Translations under genes and position numbers: made by a program
Shown: one piece after another, positions 1 to 7,998 of the stretch
Layout: each line of letters starts with the position of its first letter
Numbering within the stretch: position 1 is the stretch's first letter
Source of the DNA: an uncultured Bacillaceae bacterium
Lineage (GTDB): Bacteria; Bacillota; Bacilli; Bacillales; Pradoshiaceae
Assembly (NCBI GenBank): GCA_904501845.1
Contig: CAJGCH010000012.1
Coordinates: forward strand, 1-23,359
Length of the DNA: 23,359 nt
Reading direction: 5' to 3'
The notes under the pieces: model-generated
The model's database searches: none
What the model saw: the letters and a program-made list of their open reading frames with translations, nothing else
What the model was told of the DNA's origin: nothing

Positions 1-162
1 ATCCAATAAAATCAGCCTCGGTTGATGACTTTTTAGAAACTGAAGAGCCTCACCAACGGAGGAAACAGCCCCAACCACATGGTAGCCTGGTATTTCACTT
101 AAGTAGCTCTTATTAATCTCTGAAACCATTGGATCATCTTCTACAATCAGCACTTCAATCAT
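1..162 (-). CDS. Response regulator, N-terminal part (CitB/DcuR/MalR type), cut by window edge
   Basis: The visible 54 residues are the start of a CheY-like receiver domain. They begin MIEVLIVEDDPMV, with the acidic pair D9-D10, and end exactly at the presumed phospho-acceptor D54 in the LILLD strand at base 1. The output domain lies outside the window. The ATG at 162 is 14 bases after the sensor kinase stop and is preceded by GGGGGC and GGAAG, so the two genes form a bicistron. By analogy with other CitA/DcuS-type pairs the output domain should be an HTH domain of the CitB/DcuR class, and the protein should activate carboxylate uptake genes. The nearby transporter promoter is a natural target, but this is inference. 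An upstream ATG at 170 is out of frame and stops at once. Confidence 0.9.
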   Translation of the reverse strand, partial: MIEVLIVEDDPMVSEINKSYLSEIPGYHVVGAVSSVGEALQFLKSHQPRLILLD

Positions 163-176
163 CTTCCCATTGCCCC

Positions 177-1772
177 CTATGCCTGCCAGAGCGGCAGAAT
201 AACCGTAAATAATGTCCCCGCTCCGACCTTTGTCTTAAGTTCGATTTTGCCATTCAGTTTTTCGATTGATTGCTTCGTCAAAAACAGCCCATACCCTCGG
301 TCCATTCCCTTTGTTGAATAGCCCTTTTGGAAGATTGCTCCGGCAATTTCCCCCGGTATCCCATTTCCGTTATCAGAGACTTCCATCAGCATTTCTCCTT
401 CGACCACACCGATTGAGAAGAACACCTTTTTATCCTGAACATCCGCCAAGGCATCAAATGCATTTTCAATCAAGTTACCGGCAATGCGGATGAGATCATG
501 GATGTGTTCTTCCTTTATGTCATCAGGCACTAAGCTGTCCTCATTAATGACGAGCTTGATTCCAAGCTCCCGTGCTTTGCTGAGCTTCCCTAATAAGAAA
601 CCGGCAAGGATAGGGTTTTTAATCCGTTTGACGATTAACTCTTTCTCTGCTTCATAATCTTCAACCATATTCTCAATATAAAGGCTCATTTCCTCGTATT
701 TCTTCAGATGGACAAGACCCAAAATGACGTGGAACTTGTTCATGAATTCATGGGACTGTGCCCTCAATGATTCCGTGTAAAGCTTTATTCCCGTTAATTG
801 ATCTGCCATTTCCTGCAGGTCAGTCTTATCCTTAAATACGGATAATCCGCCAACGACTCTTCCTTTGTGCATGATGGGCACATTATTGGCCAGGACCGCT
901 CGATTAGTAAATGCTTGTTCCACATTCTCCTCCGGCCGCCCGTTTCTCATCGCTTTTGCCAGGCTTGGCATATAGCCATCAATCGATTGACCCAGCAGTT
1001 CTTCTTTCTGTCCATACCCCATTAGCTTGACTGCCTCTTCGCTGATAACGGCGATCTTCCCATCCTCATTGACGCCAATGATTCCTTCCTTAGCTGACTC
1101 AATCATTGCGTTACGTTCCTGCAAGAGTTTGGCAATCTCTACTGGTTCAAGACCATAGAGCTTTCGTTTCATATAGCGGCTCAAATAATATGCCCCTATT
1201 CCGCCTAAGCAAAGCTGCAGGATGGCCCCAATGTACACATATTTCCTGCTGTCACGAGCAAGGGACTCTACCATATCAAGAGAAACCCCGACAACGACGA
1301 CTCCTATCTGCTCATTTCGTTGATCATAAACGGGAGTGAACACCCGCATCCCCATGCCTAGCGGGCCTTCCTCAACGGAGAAGTACTCCTTGCCTTCTAG
1401 AGAATTCTTGGCATCTTCCCGATTGAAGAAGGACTGTCCCACTTCTTCAGTAAGGGGATGTGACTTTCGAATTAAGTTCATATCCATAACCACCACAAAT
1501 CCAACATCTGACAAAGCTCTAATTTCATTAGCATATTCCTGAATATCCACTTTACTCTTCTCCTGCAAGGATTGAATCACCACAGAAGAATTAGCCGTCA
1601 CCCTTGCAATTGCCTGAATCTTTTCCAAAAGATGCTTTTCTTCATTTTTCGTCACATAGAAGCTGATGAATAGGGCTGTCGCTAAGGCAGATATGAGTAC
1701 TACCACAAAGACGAGACACATCACGAGTGTTTGCAGCTTCCAAGCTCTTGGTTCTTTCCGGTAGAGTTTCAT
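177..1772 (-). CDS. Sensor histidine kinase of the CitA/DcuS/MalK family
   Basis: A 531-aa membrane kinase. TM1 is about residues 14-38, an extracytoplasmic PAS-like (sCache) sensor domain about 40-175, TM2 about 178-198, a cytoplasmic PAS domain about 215-320 and a SpoB-type dimerisation segment with phospho-acceptor H341 (RAQSHEFMNKFH). The HATPase domain carries the N box (GNLIENAFDA, N433), DNGNGIP (from D467) and GYSTKG/GYGL. The sensor domain has the family carboxylate-binding signature RKSHP...G..F (102-115) and GMRVFTPVYD (141-150). Members sense citrate, malate, succinate/fumarate or similar acids across the membrane; the ligand here cannot be read from sequence. It is separated from odhB by a terminator, so it has its own promoter, and it is coupled to the response regulator downstream. 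GAGGGC lies about 13 bases before the ATG. Confidence 0.93.
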   Translation of the reverse strand: MKLYRKEPRAWKLQTLVMCLVFVVVLISALATALFISFYVTKNEEKHLLEKIQAIARVTANSSVVIQSLQEKSKVDIQEYANEIRALSDVGFVVVMDMNLIRKSHPLTEEVGQSFFNREDAKNSLEGKEYFSVEEGPLGMGMRVFTPVYDQRNEQIGVVVVGVSLDMVESLARDSRKYVYIGAILQLCLGGIGAYYLSRYMKRKLYGLEPVEIAKLLQERNAMIESAKEGIIGVNEDGKIAVISEEAVKLMGYGQKEELLGQSIDGYMPSLAKAMRNGRPEENVEQAFTNRAVLANNVPIMHKGRVVGGLSVFKDKTDLQEMADQLTGIKLYTESLRAQSHEFMNKFHVILGLVHLKKYEEMSLYIENMVEDYEAEKELIVKRIKNPILAGFLLGKLSKARELGIKLVINEDSLVPDDIKEEHIHDLIRIAGNLIENAFDALADVQDKKVFFSIGVVEGEMLMEVSDNGNGIPGEIAGAIFQKGYSTKGMDRGYGLFLTKQSIEKLNGKIELKTKVGAGTLFTVILPLWQA

Positions 1773-1903
1773 AATTTTATTCAGCCCTCAAGTTAATTAT
1801 TCGACACGATATGACACTTTTTACTACTTTTAAGTATATATGGTATAGTATTATTCTCCTAGTGATTTTAGACTTTTGTCGATTTTTCTTAACATTTTCA
1901 TAG

Positions 1904-1947
1904 AAAAAACGTTGCCCTCAAGAAATACATTCCTGAATGACAACGTT
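1904..1947 (-). terminator. Intrinsic terminator after odhB
   Basis: Read on the minus strand, AACGTTG (1947-1941) pairs with CAACGTT (1914-1908) and is followed by a run of T. Inside lies a second helix of seven pairs including one G-U (TCAGGAA with TTTCTTGA). It sits about 20 bases after the odhB stop and separates odhAB from the kinase gene. Confidence 0.8.
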
Positions 1948-1968
1948 TCATTTCATCATCTTGCTCTC

Positions 1969-3183
1969 TTATCCTTCTAAAAGAAGTTTCTCCGGATCCT
2001 CTAGCAATTCCTTCACTTTCACAAGGAAGCCTACCGCCTCCCGGCCATCAACAATGCGATGGTCATAGGAGAGGGCAATATACATCATTGGTCGGATTTC
2101 TATGCGCTCTGTATCAACAGCCACCGGGCGATATTGAATGGAATGCATCCCTAGGATTCCTACCTGCGGCGCATTTAAGATTGGGGTTGACAGGAGGGAA
2201 CCGAATGTTCCCCCATTTGTGATGGTGAAGGTCCCCCCCTGCAAATCGGCAAGTCCGAGTTTCGCTTGGCGAGCCTTCATAGCGAGATTCATGATTTCTC
2301 TCTCAATCTCAGCAAAATTCAAACGCTCCGCATTCTTCACAACAGGAACGACTAGTCCATCTGGAGCTGAGACAGCGATTCCAATATCATAATATTTTTT
2401 GAGCAGGAGGTGGTCACCCTGCACCTCTGCATTCAATAATGGATACGTCTTTAATGCGCTAATAACTGCCTTCGTGAAAAAGGACATGAACCCTAACTTA
2501 ACATCATAGGCCTTTTGGAACTCTTCCTTTCGTTTCTTTCTTACCTTCATAACAGCAGTCATGTCGACTTCATTGAAGGTGGTCAAGATGGCTGCAGTAT
2601 GCTGTACATCGACAAGGCGTTTCGCAATCGTCTGACGCCTGCGCGACATTTTCATGACCTCAGCCGGCTTATCGCAAGCGATTTGAGATGATTGTTCGAA
2701 TGTGGGAACACGCCTTTTCTCTGCTTGTTTAGAGGTTTTCTTCACATCCTGTTTATTCACACGGCCTATCCGGTCATCTGTCTCAACCTGACAGAGATTG
2801 ATGCCTTTTTCACGTGCCAGCTTTCGTGCAGCCGGAGTAGCGAGGACCGCCTCCATCTGGAACAAATCTCCTTGCTTTATTGGCTCCTCCTGTTTAGAAG
2901 GAGACAAAGATTCCTTTATCTCTTCCTTATGATATGAAGCAGCAGCCTTGCCTTGTACAATCACCGCAATCGTTTCTCCGACTTGTACGATATCCCCAGC
3001 TTCCTTCTTTATACTCTCCAATGTACCACTATGTTCAGCGATGATCTCGACATTGACCTTATCTGTCTCCAGCTCAAGAAGGTAATCGCCCTTTTCCACG
3101 GAGTCCCCCGCTTTTTTCAGCCATTCACTTATCGTGCCTTCCGTAATGGATTCTGCCAGTTCTGGAACTTTTACCTCAGCCAT
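1969..3183 (-). CDS. odhB: 2-oxoglutarate dehydrogenase E2, dihydrolipoamide succinyltransferase
   Basis: A 404-aa E2 core subunit that transfers the succinyl group from the E1-generated intermediate to CoA on its lipoyl arm. The lipoyl domain (1-77) has the lipoylated lysine K42 in ELETDKVNV. The peripheral-subunit binding domain is about 113-148 (ATPAARKLAREKGI...GRV.KQDV). The catalytic acyltransferase domain (about 178-404) ends with SYDHRIVDG, with active-site H375 and D379. The length is normal for Bacillus OdhB. The ATG at 3183 gives the standard family N-terminus (MAEVKVPELAESITEG). A TTG at 3195 would add four residues, but GGAAGGG abuts it directly, whereas the same Shine-Dalgarno lies 12 bases before the ATG. 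The gene follows odhA by 42 bases and ends at a strong terminator. E3 (lipoamide dehydrogenase) is not in the window. Confidence 0.97.
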   Translation of the reverse strand: MAEVKVPELAESITEGTISEWLKKAGDSVEKGDYLLELETDKVNVEIIAEHSGTLESIKKEAGDIVQVGETIAVIVQGKAAASYHKEEIKESLSPSKQEEPIKQGDLFQMEAVLATPAARKLAREKGINLCQVETDDRIGRVNKQDVKKTSKQAEKRRVPTFEQSSQIACDKPAEVMKMSRRRQTIAKRLVDVQHTAAILTTFNEVDMTAVMKVRKKRKEEFQKAYDVKLGFMSFFTKAVISALKTYPLLNAEVQGDHLLLKKYYDIGIAVSAPDGLVVPVVKNAERLNFAEIEREIMNLAMKARQAKLGLADLQGGTFTITNGGTFGSLLSTPILNAPQVGILGMHSIQYRPVAVDTERIEIRPMMYIALSYDHRIVDGREAVGFLVKVKELLEDPEKLLLEG

Positions 3184-3225
3184 CTCACTAATCAACCCTT
3201 CCTTACTATAACTGGACTAAATGTT

Positions 3226-6039
3226 TCACTTAATCGTGAAGCCTGACCTTGTTTTTGAGAATACTTGATTGATAATCCGTTGCTGCTCTTTCTTATGGAC
3301 AAGCGGGTCTCCCTCTGCAGGACTTGCCATCTCCGGCCTTCCAATATAGGAGATTGATAGCTGGGATGGAATAATTTCCGCTAGATGCGGCTCCATGTAT
3401 CGGAAGGCTCCCATATTCTTCGGTTCTTCCTGTACCCAAATAACCTCTTTTAAGTTTTTATAACGATTAACGAGATTCTTGATATCTTCTTTCGGGAATG
3501 GATATAATTCCTCCACTCGGATGATATCGAGCCAGTCCGTTTGCGATTGTCCACTTGCTCTTCCTGCCAACTCAACTGCGATACGGCCTGTACAGAACAC
3601 AATGCGTTCAACCTTTTCGGGCACCGTCCCTAATCCCGGCTGCTCAATCACCGGCTGGAACTCCCCGTTCGTGAATTCCTCAATATAACAGGCTGCCGCC
3701 TGATTCCGAAGCAAGCTTTTAGGTGTCATCAGAATGAGCGGCCTTGCCTCATCCCTTTGCAGCATGAAGGCTTGCCTCCTTAGCAGGTGGAAATATTGCG
3801 CCGCTGTCGAGAGATTAGCAACTGTCATATTATTTTCCGCGCATAACTGCAGAAATCGTTCCAGCCTGGCGCTCGAATGCTCAGGACCCTGCCCTTCAAA
3901 GCCATGCGGCAACAAGACGACAAGACCTGACCTTTCCCCCCATTTCGCTTTTCCTGCTGAGATGAACTGGTCGAATAGTACCTGGGCACCGTTAGCGAAA
4001 TCACCAAACTGTGCTTCCCAGAACACGAGTGTTTCTTTGGATAATACGCTATACCCGTACTCAAAGCCGAGCACTGCCTCTTCAGATAGAACGCTATTAT
4101 GGATAGCAAAGGAGGCCTTGGCTGATTCCATCTCATGCAGCGGGCAATATTTTACACCTATTTGTTCATCTGAGAGGACGAGGTTACGGTGCGAGAATGT
4201 CCCGCGCTCCGTATCCTCCCCTGTAATCCGGATAGGCACCCCATCATTAAGAATGGAGGCAAAGGCTAAGGCTTCTGCATGCCCCCAGTCTACCTTTCCT
4301 TTGTTCTCAAAAACCTCTCTTCTGCGCTCAAGTATCTTTTGCACCTTCTTGAACGCCTCAAAGCCCTTCGGCCAATCGAGAAGCTCGGTATTAAGCTTTG
4401 ATAAAGTGATCCGGTCCACAGCCGTATCTTCCTTTGGGCTGACAGTTGATACATCGTTCATCATCTCTTCGATTGAAGGAATCTCTTCCTGCTCTTTTGA
4501 AATCCGCTCATAGGCTGAACGAAGATGGGCATAGACCTTCTTCTCAATTCCCGCTATATCTTCTGCCAAAAGGCTTTGGGATTCCACCGCCTGCTTTCGG
4601 TATAGAGCGGTAATCGTCGGATGATTCCTTACCTTTTTATACATAACAGGGTTCGTTGCCATCGGTTCATCCATCTCATTATGGCCCAGACGGCGATACC
4701 CCATGAGATCAATGACGATATCACGATTGAACTCTTGGCGGTACATAAAAGCCAAACCCATGATGGCCAGGCAAGCTTCCGGGTCATCCGCATTCACGTG
4801 GATGATTGGCACATCGAAGCCTTTTGCCAAATCACTCGCATATTCGGTTGAACGAGACTCATACGTTTCAGCCGTAAATCCGATATTATTATTGGCGATG
4901 ATATGGATTGTTCCGCCTGTATTGTAGGCTGCTGTCTGAGAGAAATTCAGGGTTTCCGCCACACACCCTTGACCAGGAAACGCTGCGTCCCCATGGATGA
5001 GAATACATAAACCCTTACCAAATTCCTGAGCAGGATATCCCTTTTTCGACCGATCATCCTGCGCAGCCCTTGTATAACCTTCTACGACAGAATTGGCAAT
5101 CTCTAGATGGCTTGGGTTATTGCCCATAGTCACTGTAATCATTTTCCCATCGTAGACTTTTTCCGCGACCGCTCCCATATGATATTTCACATCCCCCGTC
5201 GTACTTAATGCCCGTTTATTGCCCGGGTATGCGGAATGCTGGAATTGGGAGAAAATCGCTTCATATGGTTTATCCATCACATGGGCCAGTACATTCAGAC
5301 GCCCGCGGTGGGCCATTGCGATTGCCACTTGCTTAATTTCTTCTTTAGCTGACAGCTTTACAAGCTCTTCAATAGCCGGCACCAATGTCTCAAGCCCTTC
5401 TACCGAGAACCGCTTTTGACCCACATAAGTTTTATGGAGAAATTGCTCAAAGCTCTCTGCAGCTGTTAACTGCTCCATCAGCCGTTTCTTATCAAGCAAT
5501 CGGATGGCTCTATCTACATACCCTTGCTCAATTTGCTGTTCAAACCATTGCTGTTCCTCATCATTTAGATGGTCAATCTCATAGCCAACCTTATTCATGT
5601 ACAAGCCTTTGAGACGGGAAAGGGCTGATAACCCGTCTTTGCACGTCTCTTTCAACATTGGGGAAATAAATTCCGCCGGCACTTCCCTTACGTCTTCTTC
5701 CGTCACCCCATATGTCCTTATATCACCAATGCCAATCATTTTTCTCTGGTCAATCGGATTGATATCTGCTTCAAGATGCCCTTTTTTTCGGATATTTGCT
5801 GCTATGTCCATAACAGCAAGCAGCTTGCTCATCCTCTTCATCCATTCATTTGCAGACAAGCCTGCACCTTTCGCTTCGACATCGCTGTTATGCGGGGATC
5901 CCCATTGGCTAAATAAGTTTCGGAAGCTTTCATCTACCGAGCTTTCTTCTGCAAGATACCGTTCATATTGCTCGAATAAATAACCGAGGTTTGGGCCATG
6001 AAACTCCTTCCACGGTGTTTGGATCGATTTTGATTGCAT
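3226..6039 (-). CDS. odhA: 2-oxoglutarate dehydrogenase E1 component
   Basis: A 937-aa thiamine-diphosphate-dependent E1 that decarboxylates 2-oxoglutarate and passes the succinyl group to OdhB in the TCA cycle. The N-terminus (WKEFHGPNLGYLFEQYERYL) is the family E2-contact region. The active site includes AMAHRGRLNVLAHV (241-254), the cofactor motif GDAAFPGQG (350-358) followed by IANNNIGFT (381-389), and GYRRLGHNEMDEP. The C-terminal transketolase-like half has WEAQFGDFANGAQ and LLPHGFEGQGPEHSSAR. It is close to the usual Bacillus length and has no frameshift. GAGGAGG precedes the ATG. The gene starts 57 bases after the transporter stop with no terminator between, so it is probably co-transcribed with the transporter; that arrangement is unusual. 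Whether another odhAB copy exists in the genome cannot be seen. Confidence 0.97.
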   Translation of the reverse strand: MQSKSIQTPWKEFHGPNLGYLFEQYERYLAEESSVDESFRNLFSQWGSPHNSDVEAKGAGLSANEWMKRMSKLLAVMDIAANIRKKGHLEADINPIDQRKMIGIGDIRTYGVTEEDVREVPAEFISPMLKETCKDGLSALSRLKGLYMNKVGYEIDHLNDEEQQWFEQQIEQGYVDRAIRLLDKKRLMEQLTAAESFEQFLHKTYVGQKRFSVEGLETLVPAIEELVKLSAKEEIKQVAIAMAHRGRLNVLAHVMDKPYEAIFSQFQHSAYPGNKRALSTTGDVKYHMGAVAEKVYDGKMITVTMGNNPSHLEIANSVVEGYTRAAQDDRSKKGYPAQEFGKGLCILIHGDAAFPGQGCVAETLNFSQTAAYNTGGTIHIIANNNIGFTAETYESRSTEYASDLAKGFDVPIIHVNADDPEACLAIMGLAFMYRQEFNRDIVIDLMGYRRLGHNEMDEPMATNPVMYKKVRNHPTITALYRKQAVESQSLLAEDIAGIEKKVYAHLRSAYERISKEQEEIPSIEEMMNDVSTVSPKEDTAVDRITLSKLNTELLDWPKGFEAFKKVQKILERRREVFENKGKVDWGHAEALAFASILNDGVPIRITGEDTERGTFSHRNLVLSDEQIGVKYCPLHEMESAKASFAIHNSVLSEEAVLGFEYGYSVLSKETLVFWEAQFGDFANGAQVLFDQFISAGKAKWGERSGLVVLLPHGFEGQGPEHSSARLERFLQLCAENNMTVANLSTAAQYFHLLRRQAFMLQRDEARPLILMTPKSLLRNQAAACYIEEFTNGEFQPVIEQPGLGTVPEKVERIVFCTGRIAVELAGRASGQSQTDWLDIIRVEELYPFPKEDIKNLVNRYKNLKEVIWVQEEPKNMGAFRYMEPHLAEIIPSQLSISYIGRPEMASPAEGDPLVHKKEQQRIINQVFSKTRSGFTIK

Positions 6040-6095
6040 GTATATTTCTCCTCCTCATATTGCTATTTAATCTATAGCCAACTAGCAGAAATCGC

Positions 6096-7553
6096 TTACA
6101 ACAATCCGACCCATTGCCAGTAAGTCATACTGAATAATACGATGAGAATATATCCTATTACAGTGATTGGAATCCCTGATTTCAACAAGTCTTTCGAACT
6201 AAAAGCCCCTGTTCCATAGGCAAGCATATTTTGCGGCGCACTAACCGGCAAGAGGAACCCGAAGCTGATGACGAACTGCTGAATGAGCACAAGCCCTGGT
6301 CCACTGAAATCTGTTGCTCCCATGCTGACAACGAGTGCGATAACAATAGGAATGAACGCGGAAGAAAGACTCGTCGCACTGGCAAACCCTAAGTGAATCA
6401 AAATATTGAAGAGTGATAGAACCATTATCATGCCAACGAGAGGCATATCTGATAAGCCCATCGCTTCTAATGTGTTCATGGATAACCATTCAGCTCCTTT
6501 TGTGCTTAGGAGGACTGAACCCATAGATACCCCGACCGCGAACACAATCAAAGTGCCCCAAGGAATTTTTCTTTCAACCTCTTTCCATGTATAAACACCC
6601 ACACCTGGCAGAAGCATGATGGCAACCGCTATGAATGTTACGCTCGTAGAATCAAATGGATGCAGCACCCCCTCGGTTGCCCAAGCGAACAATAATAAGA
6701 CAGAGATAATGACCAATTTCATTTCTTTCTTCGACATTTTACCTAGATCCTGAAGCTGAGCTCTTATCAATGCTTTGCTATCTTTTAGGTCATCCATTTC
6801 AGGCTTGATTAGTCTTGTCATGACAAAGTAGAGAACAACCGACATGAGGATGGACCAAGGTGCTGCATAGATAAACCATTTCCCCCATGTAATATCAAAG
6901 CCAAACGCCTCTCCCATAAAGCCTAATGCCACCATATTTTGGGCAGCTGCCGTTTTTATCCCGATATTCCAAATGGAAATGGACTGCACAGCCGTAATCA
7001 TCAACAAGGCAGATAGCTTACTATTTTTTGCTAACGATAGAGCTGCCACAATCCCAAGTAGGATTGGAACCAATGTTCCAGCTCTAGCTGTCGCACTCGG
7101 AACAAAGAAGGCAAGGACAATACTGACGAGAATGGTTCCTACGACAAGGCTGCTTGCCTTCGTTCCTACCTTTGACATGATATATAGAGCAATCCGTTTA
7201 TGAAGCCCGGTAATCTCCATCGCGACCGCAAGGAATGAAGCACCGGCAACTAGTCCAACCGCCGTATTGCTAAAGCCTCCTAGAGCTAGCTGCAGAGCTC
7301 CCTTAGTTGTATAAGTAACAGATGGATCTTCCACCGTTGGAGCAAGACCAATAAAGACGGTAATCAATCCTATAATGGCTGCTGCACTGACTGGATATGT
7401 AACTGCTTCCGTGATCCATAGAATAACCGCAAAGGCCAGGATGGCCAATGCTCTTTGCCCTGCCACAGGAAGCCCTTCCGGTGTTGGTAAAAGAATAATG
7501 ATAAGAAAGACGATAATTGCTGCAATCATAGAGATTATTTTTTTCTTTTGCAT
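6096..7553 (-). CDS. DASS-family di/tricarboxylate transporter (YflS/CitT/SodiT-like)
   Basis: A 485-aa polytopic membrane protein with about 12-14 hydrophobic segments and family motifs LWITEAVTYPVSAAA (45-59), FFVPSATARAGTLVPI (149-164) and GFASATSLSSAFIP (389-402). The family imports or exchanges malate, succinate, citrate or 2-oxoglutarate, often with sodium. The ATG at 7553 is chosen because GGGAGGG lies 8-9 bases upstream; the frame is open further upstream, but those starts lack a ribosome binding site. Both loops that carry Ser-Asn-Thr in well-studied members read Ser-Ala-Thr here (153-155 and 392-394), placing it near the CitT/2-oxoglutarate-malate translocator branch. It is the first gene of a likely operon with odhA and odhB. 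Substrate is inferred from neighbours: 2-oxoglutarate or a C4 acid. Confidence 0.92.
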   Translation of the reverse strand: MQKKKIISMIAAIIVFLIIILLPTPEGLPVAGQRALAILAFAVILWITEAVTYPVSAAAIIGLITVFIGLAPTVEDPSVTYTTKGALQLALGGFSNTAVGLVAGASFLAVAMEITGLHKRIALYIMSKVGTKASSLVVGTILVSIVLAFFVPSATARAGTLVPILLGIVAALSLAKNSKLSALLMITAVQSISIWNIGIKTAAAQNMVALGFMGEAFGFDITWGKWFIYAAPWSILMSVVLYFVMTRLIKPEMDDLKDSKALIRAQLQDLGKMSKKEMKLVIISVLLLFAWATEGVLHPFDSTSVTFIAVAIMLLPGVGVYTWKEVERKIPWGTLIVFAVGVSMGSVLLSTKGAEWLSMNTLEAMGLSDMPLVGMIMVLSLFNILIHLGFASATSLSSAFIPIVIALVVSMGATDFSGPGLVLIQQFVISFGFLLPVSAPQNMLAYGTGAFSSKDLLKSGIPITVIGYILIVLFSMTYWQWVGLL

Positions 7554-7580
7554 GATAAAATCCCTCCCTTTCATATCTTT

Positions 7581-7608
7581 ATCATAAAATAAAAAACAGC
7601 AATGTAAG
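7581..7608 (-). promoter_or_regulatory. Candidate sigma-A promoter of the transporter-odhAB operon
   Basis: On the minus strand CTTACA (7608-7603) and TATGAT (7586-7581) are separated by 16 bases, giving a start about 20 bases upstream of the transporter ribosome binding site. The -35 is weak, as expected for an activator-dependent promoter. Confidence 0.45.
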
Positions 7609-7616
7609 CGCTTTAC
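7603..7616. promoter_or_regulatory. cre-like catabolite control site
   Basis: TGTAAGCGCTTTAC has the palindromic AAGCGCTT core of CcpA sites. It deviates from the consensus TGWNANCGNTNWCA at the last two positions. It overlaps the -35 of the transporter promoter, a position where CcpA binding would repress. Confidence 0.45.
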
Positions 7617-7620
7617 TAAA

Positions 7621-7647
7621 TTACTTATCACTTACATTACTTACATA
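7621..7647. repeat. Phased ACTTA repeats upstream of the transporter promoter
   Basis: Three copies of ACTTA(C/T)AT-like units start at 7623, 7630 and 7639, the last two being nearly identical 9-mers (CACTTACAT, TACTTACAT). They end about 13 bases upstream of the -35, the usual place for an activator. The response regulator encoded at 1-162 is the obvious candidate to bind, by inference only. Confidence 0.4.
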
Positions 7648-7944
7648 ACCTAATAAACCCGCCCCTGCCTAGGTCATTCCCCTTGCTTACCACAAGAGAA
7701 ATAGACTAAATTATGAAGGATATTTGATAGGTTTAATATTCTTAGGGAAAAAAGGAAAGGAATTATTCACCTAATAATTGGCTCTTTTTCAGTAAACCAT
7801 CAATCCTTATCATAAAATATTTAATTACGCCAAACGCATTTATCTCTATACAGCAATTTAGAGGTGCGGGCGGTTAATGCCTAGGTATATAAATACATTA
7901 AATTTACCTCTTATGTTAAAATCAGGATATCAAAGGCGGTATCT
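7648..7944. other. AT-rich intergenic stretch without a recognised gene
   Basis: About 300 bases between the divergent transporter and DUF4272 promoters. I find no coding region with a ribosome binding site, no tRNA and no clear hairpin. The 9-mer TGCCTAGGT occurs twice (near 7667 and 7879), which may be chance. Confidence 0.5.
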
Positions 7945-7968
7945 GTTTGAATAAAAGGTGATGGGAAA
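7945..7968 (+). promoter_or_regulatory. Sigma-B-like promoter for the DUF4272 gene
   Basis: GTTTGA (7945-7950), a 12-base spacer and GGGAAA (7963-7968) resemble the general-stress consensus GTTTAA-N12-15-GGGTAT. Transcription would start about 25 bases before the GTG codon, just ahead of the ribosome binding site. Confidence 0.4.
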
Positions 7969-7998
7969 GATATTTCTACACAAAAAGGGGGGACAAAG

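Noticed and set aside
3734..4513. 259-codon open frame antisense to odhA
   Set aside because: It lies wholly inside odhA on the other strand, has no ribosome binding site and encodes a low-complexity Ser/Thr-rich product; it is a shadow of the real codons.
7667..7887. TGCCTAGGT repeated twice in the intergenic region
   Set aside because: A 9-mer seen twice about 210 bases apart without further similarity around it is weak evidence of a repeat element.
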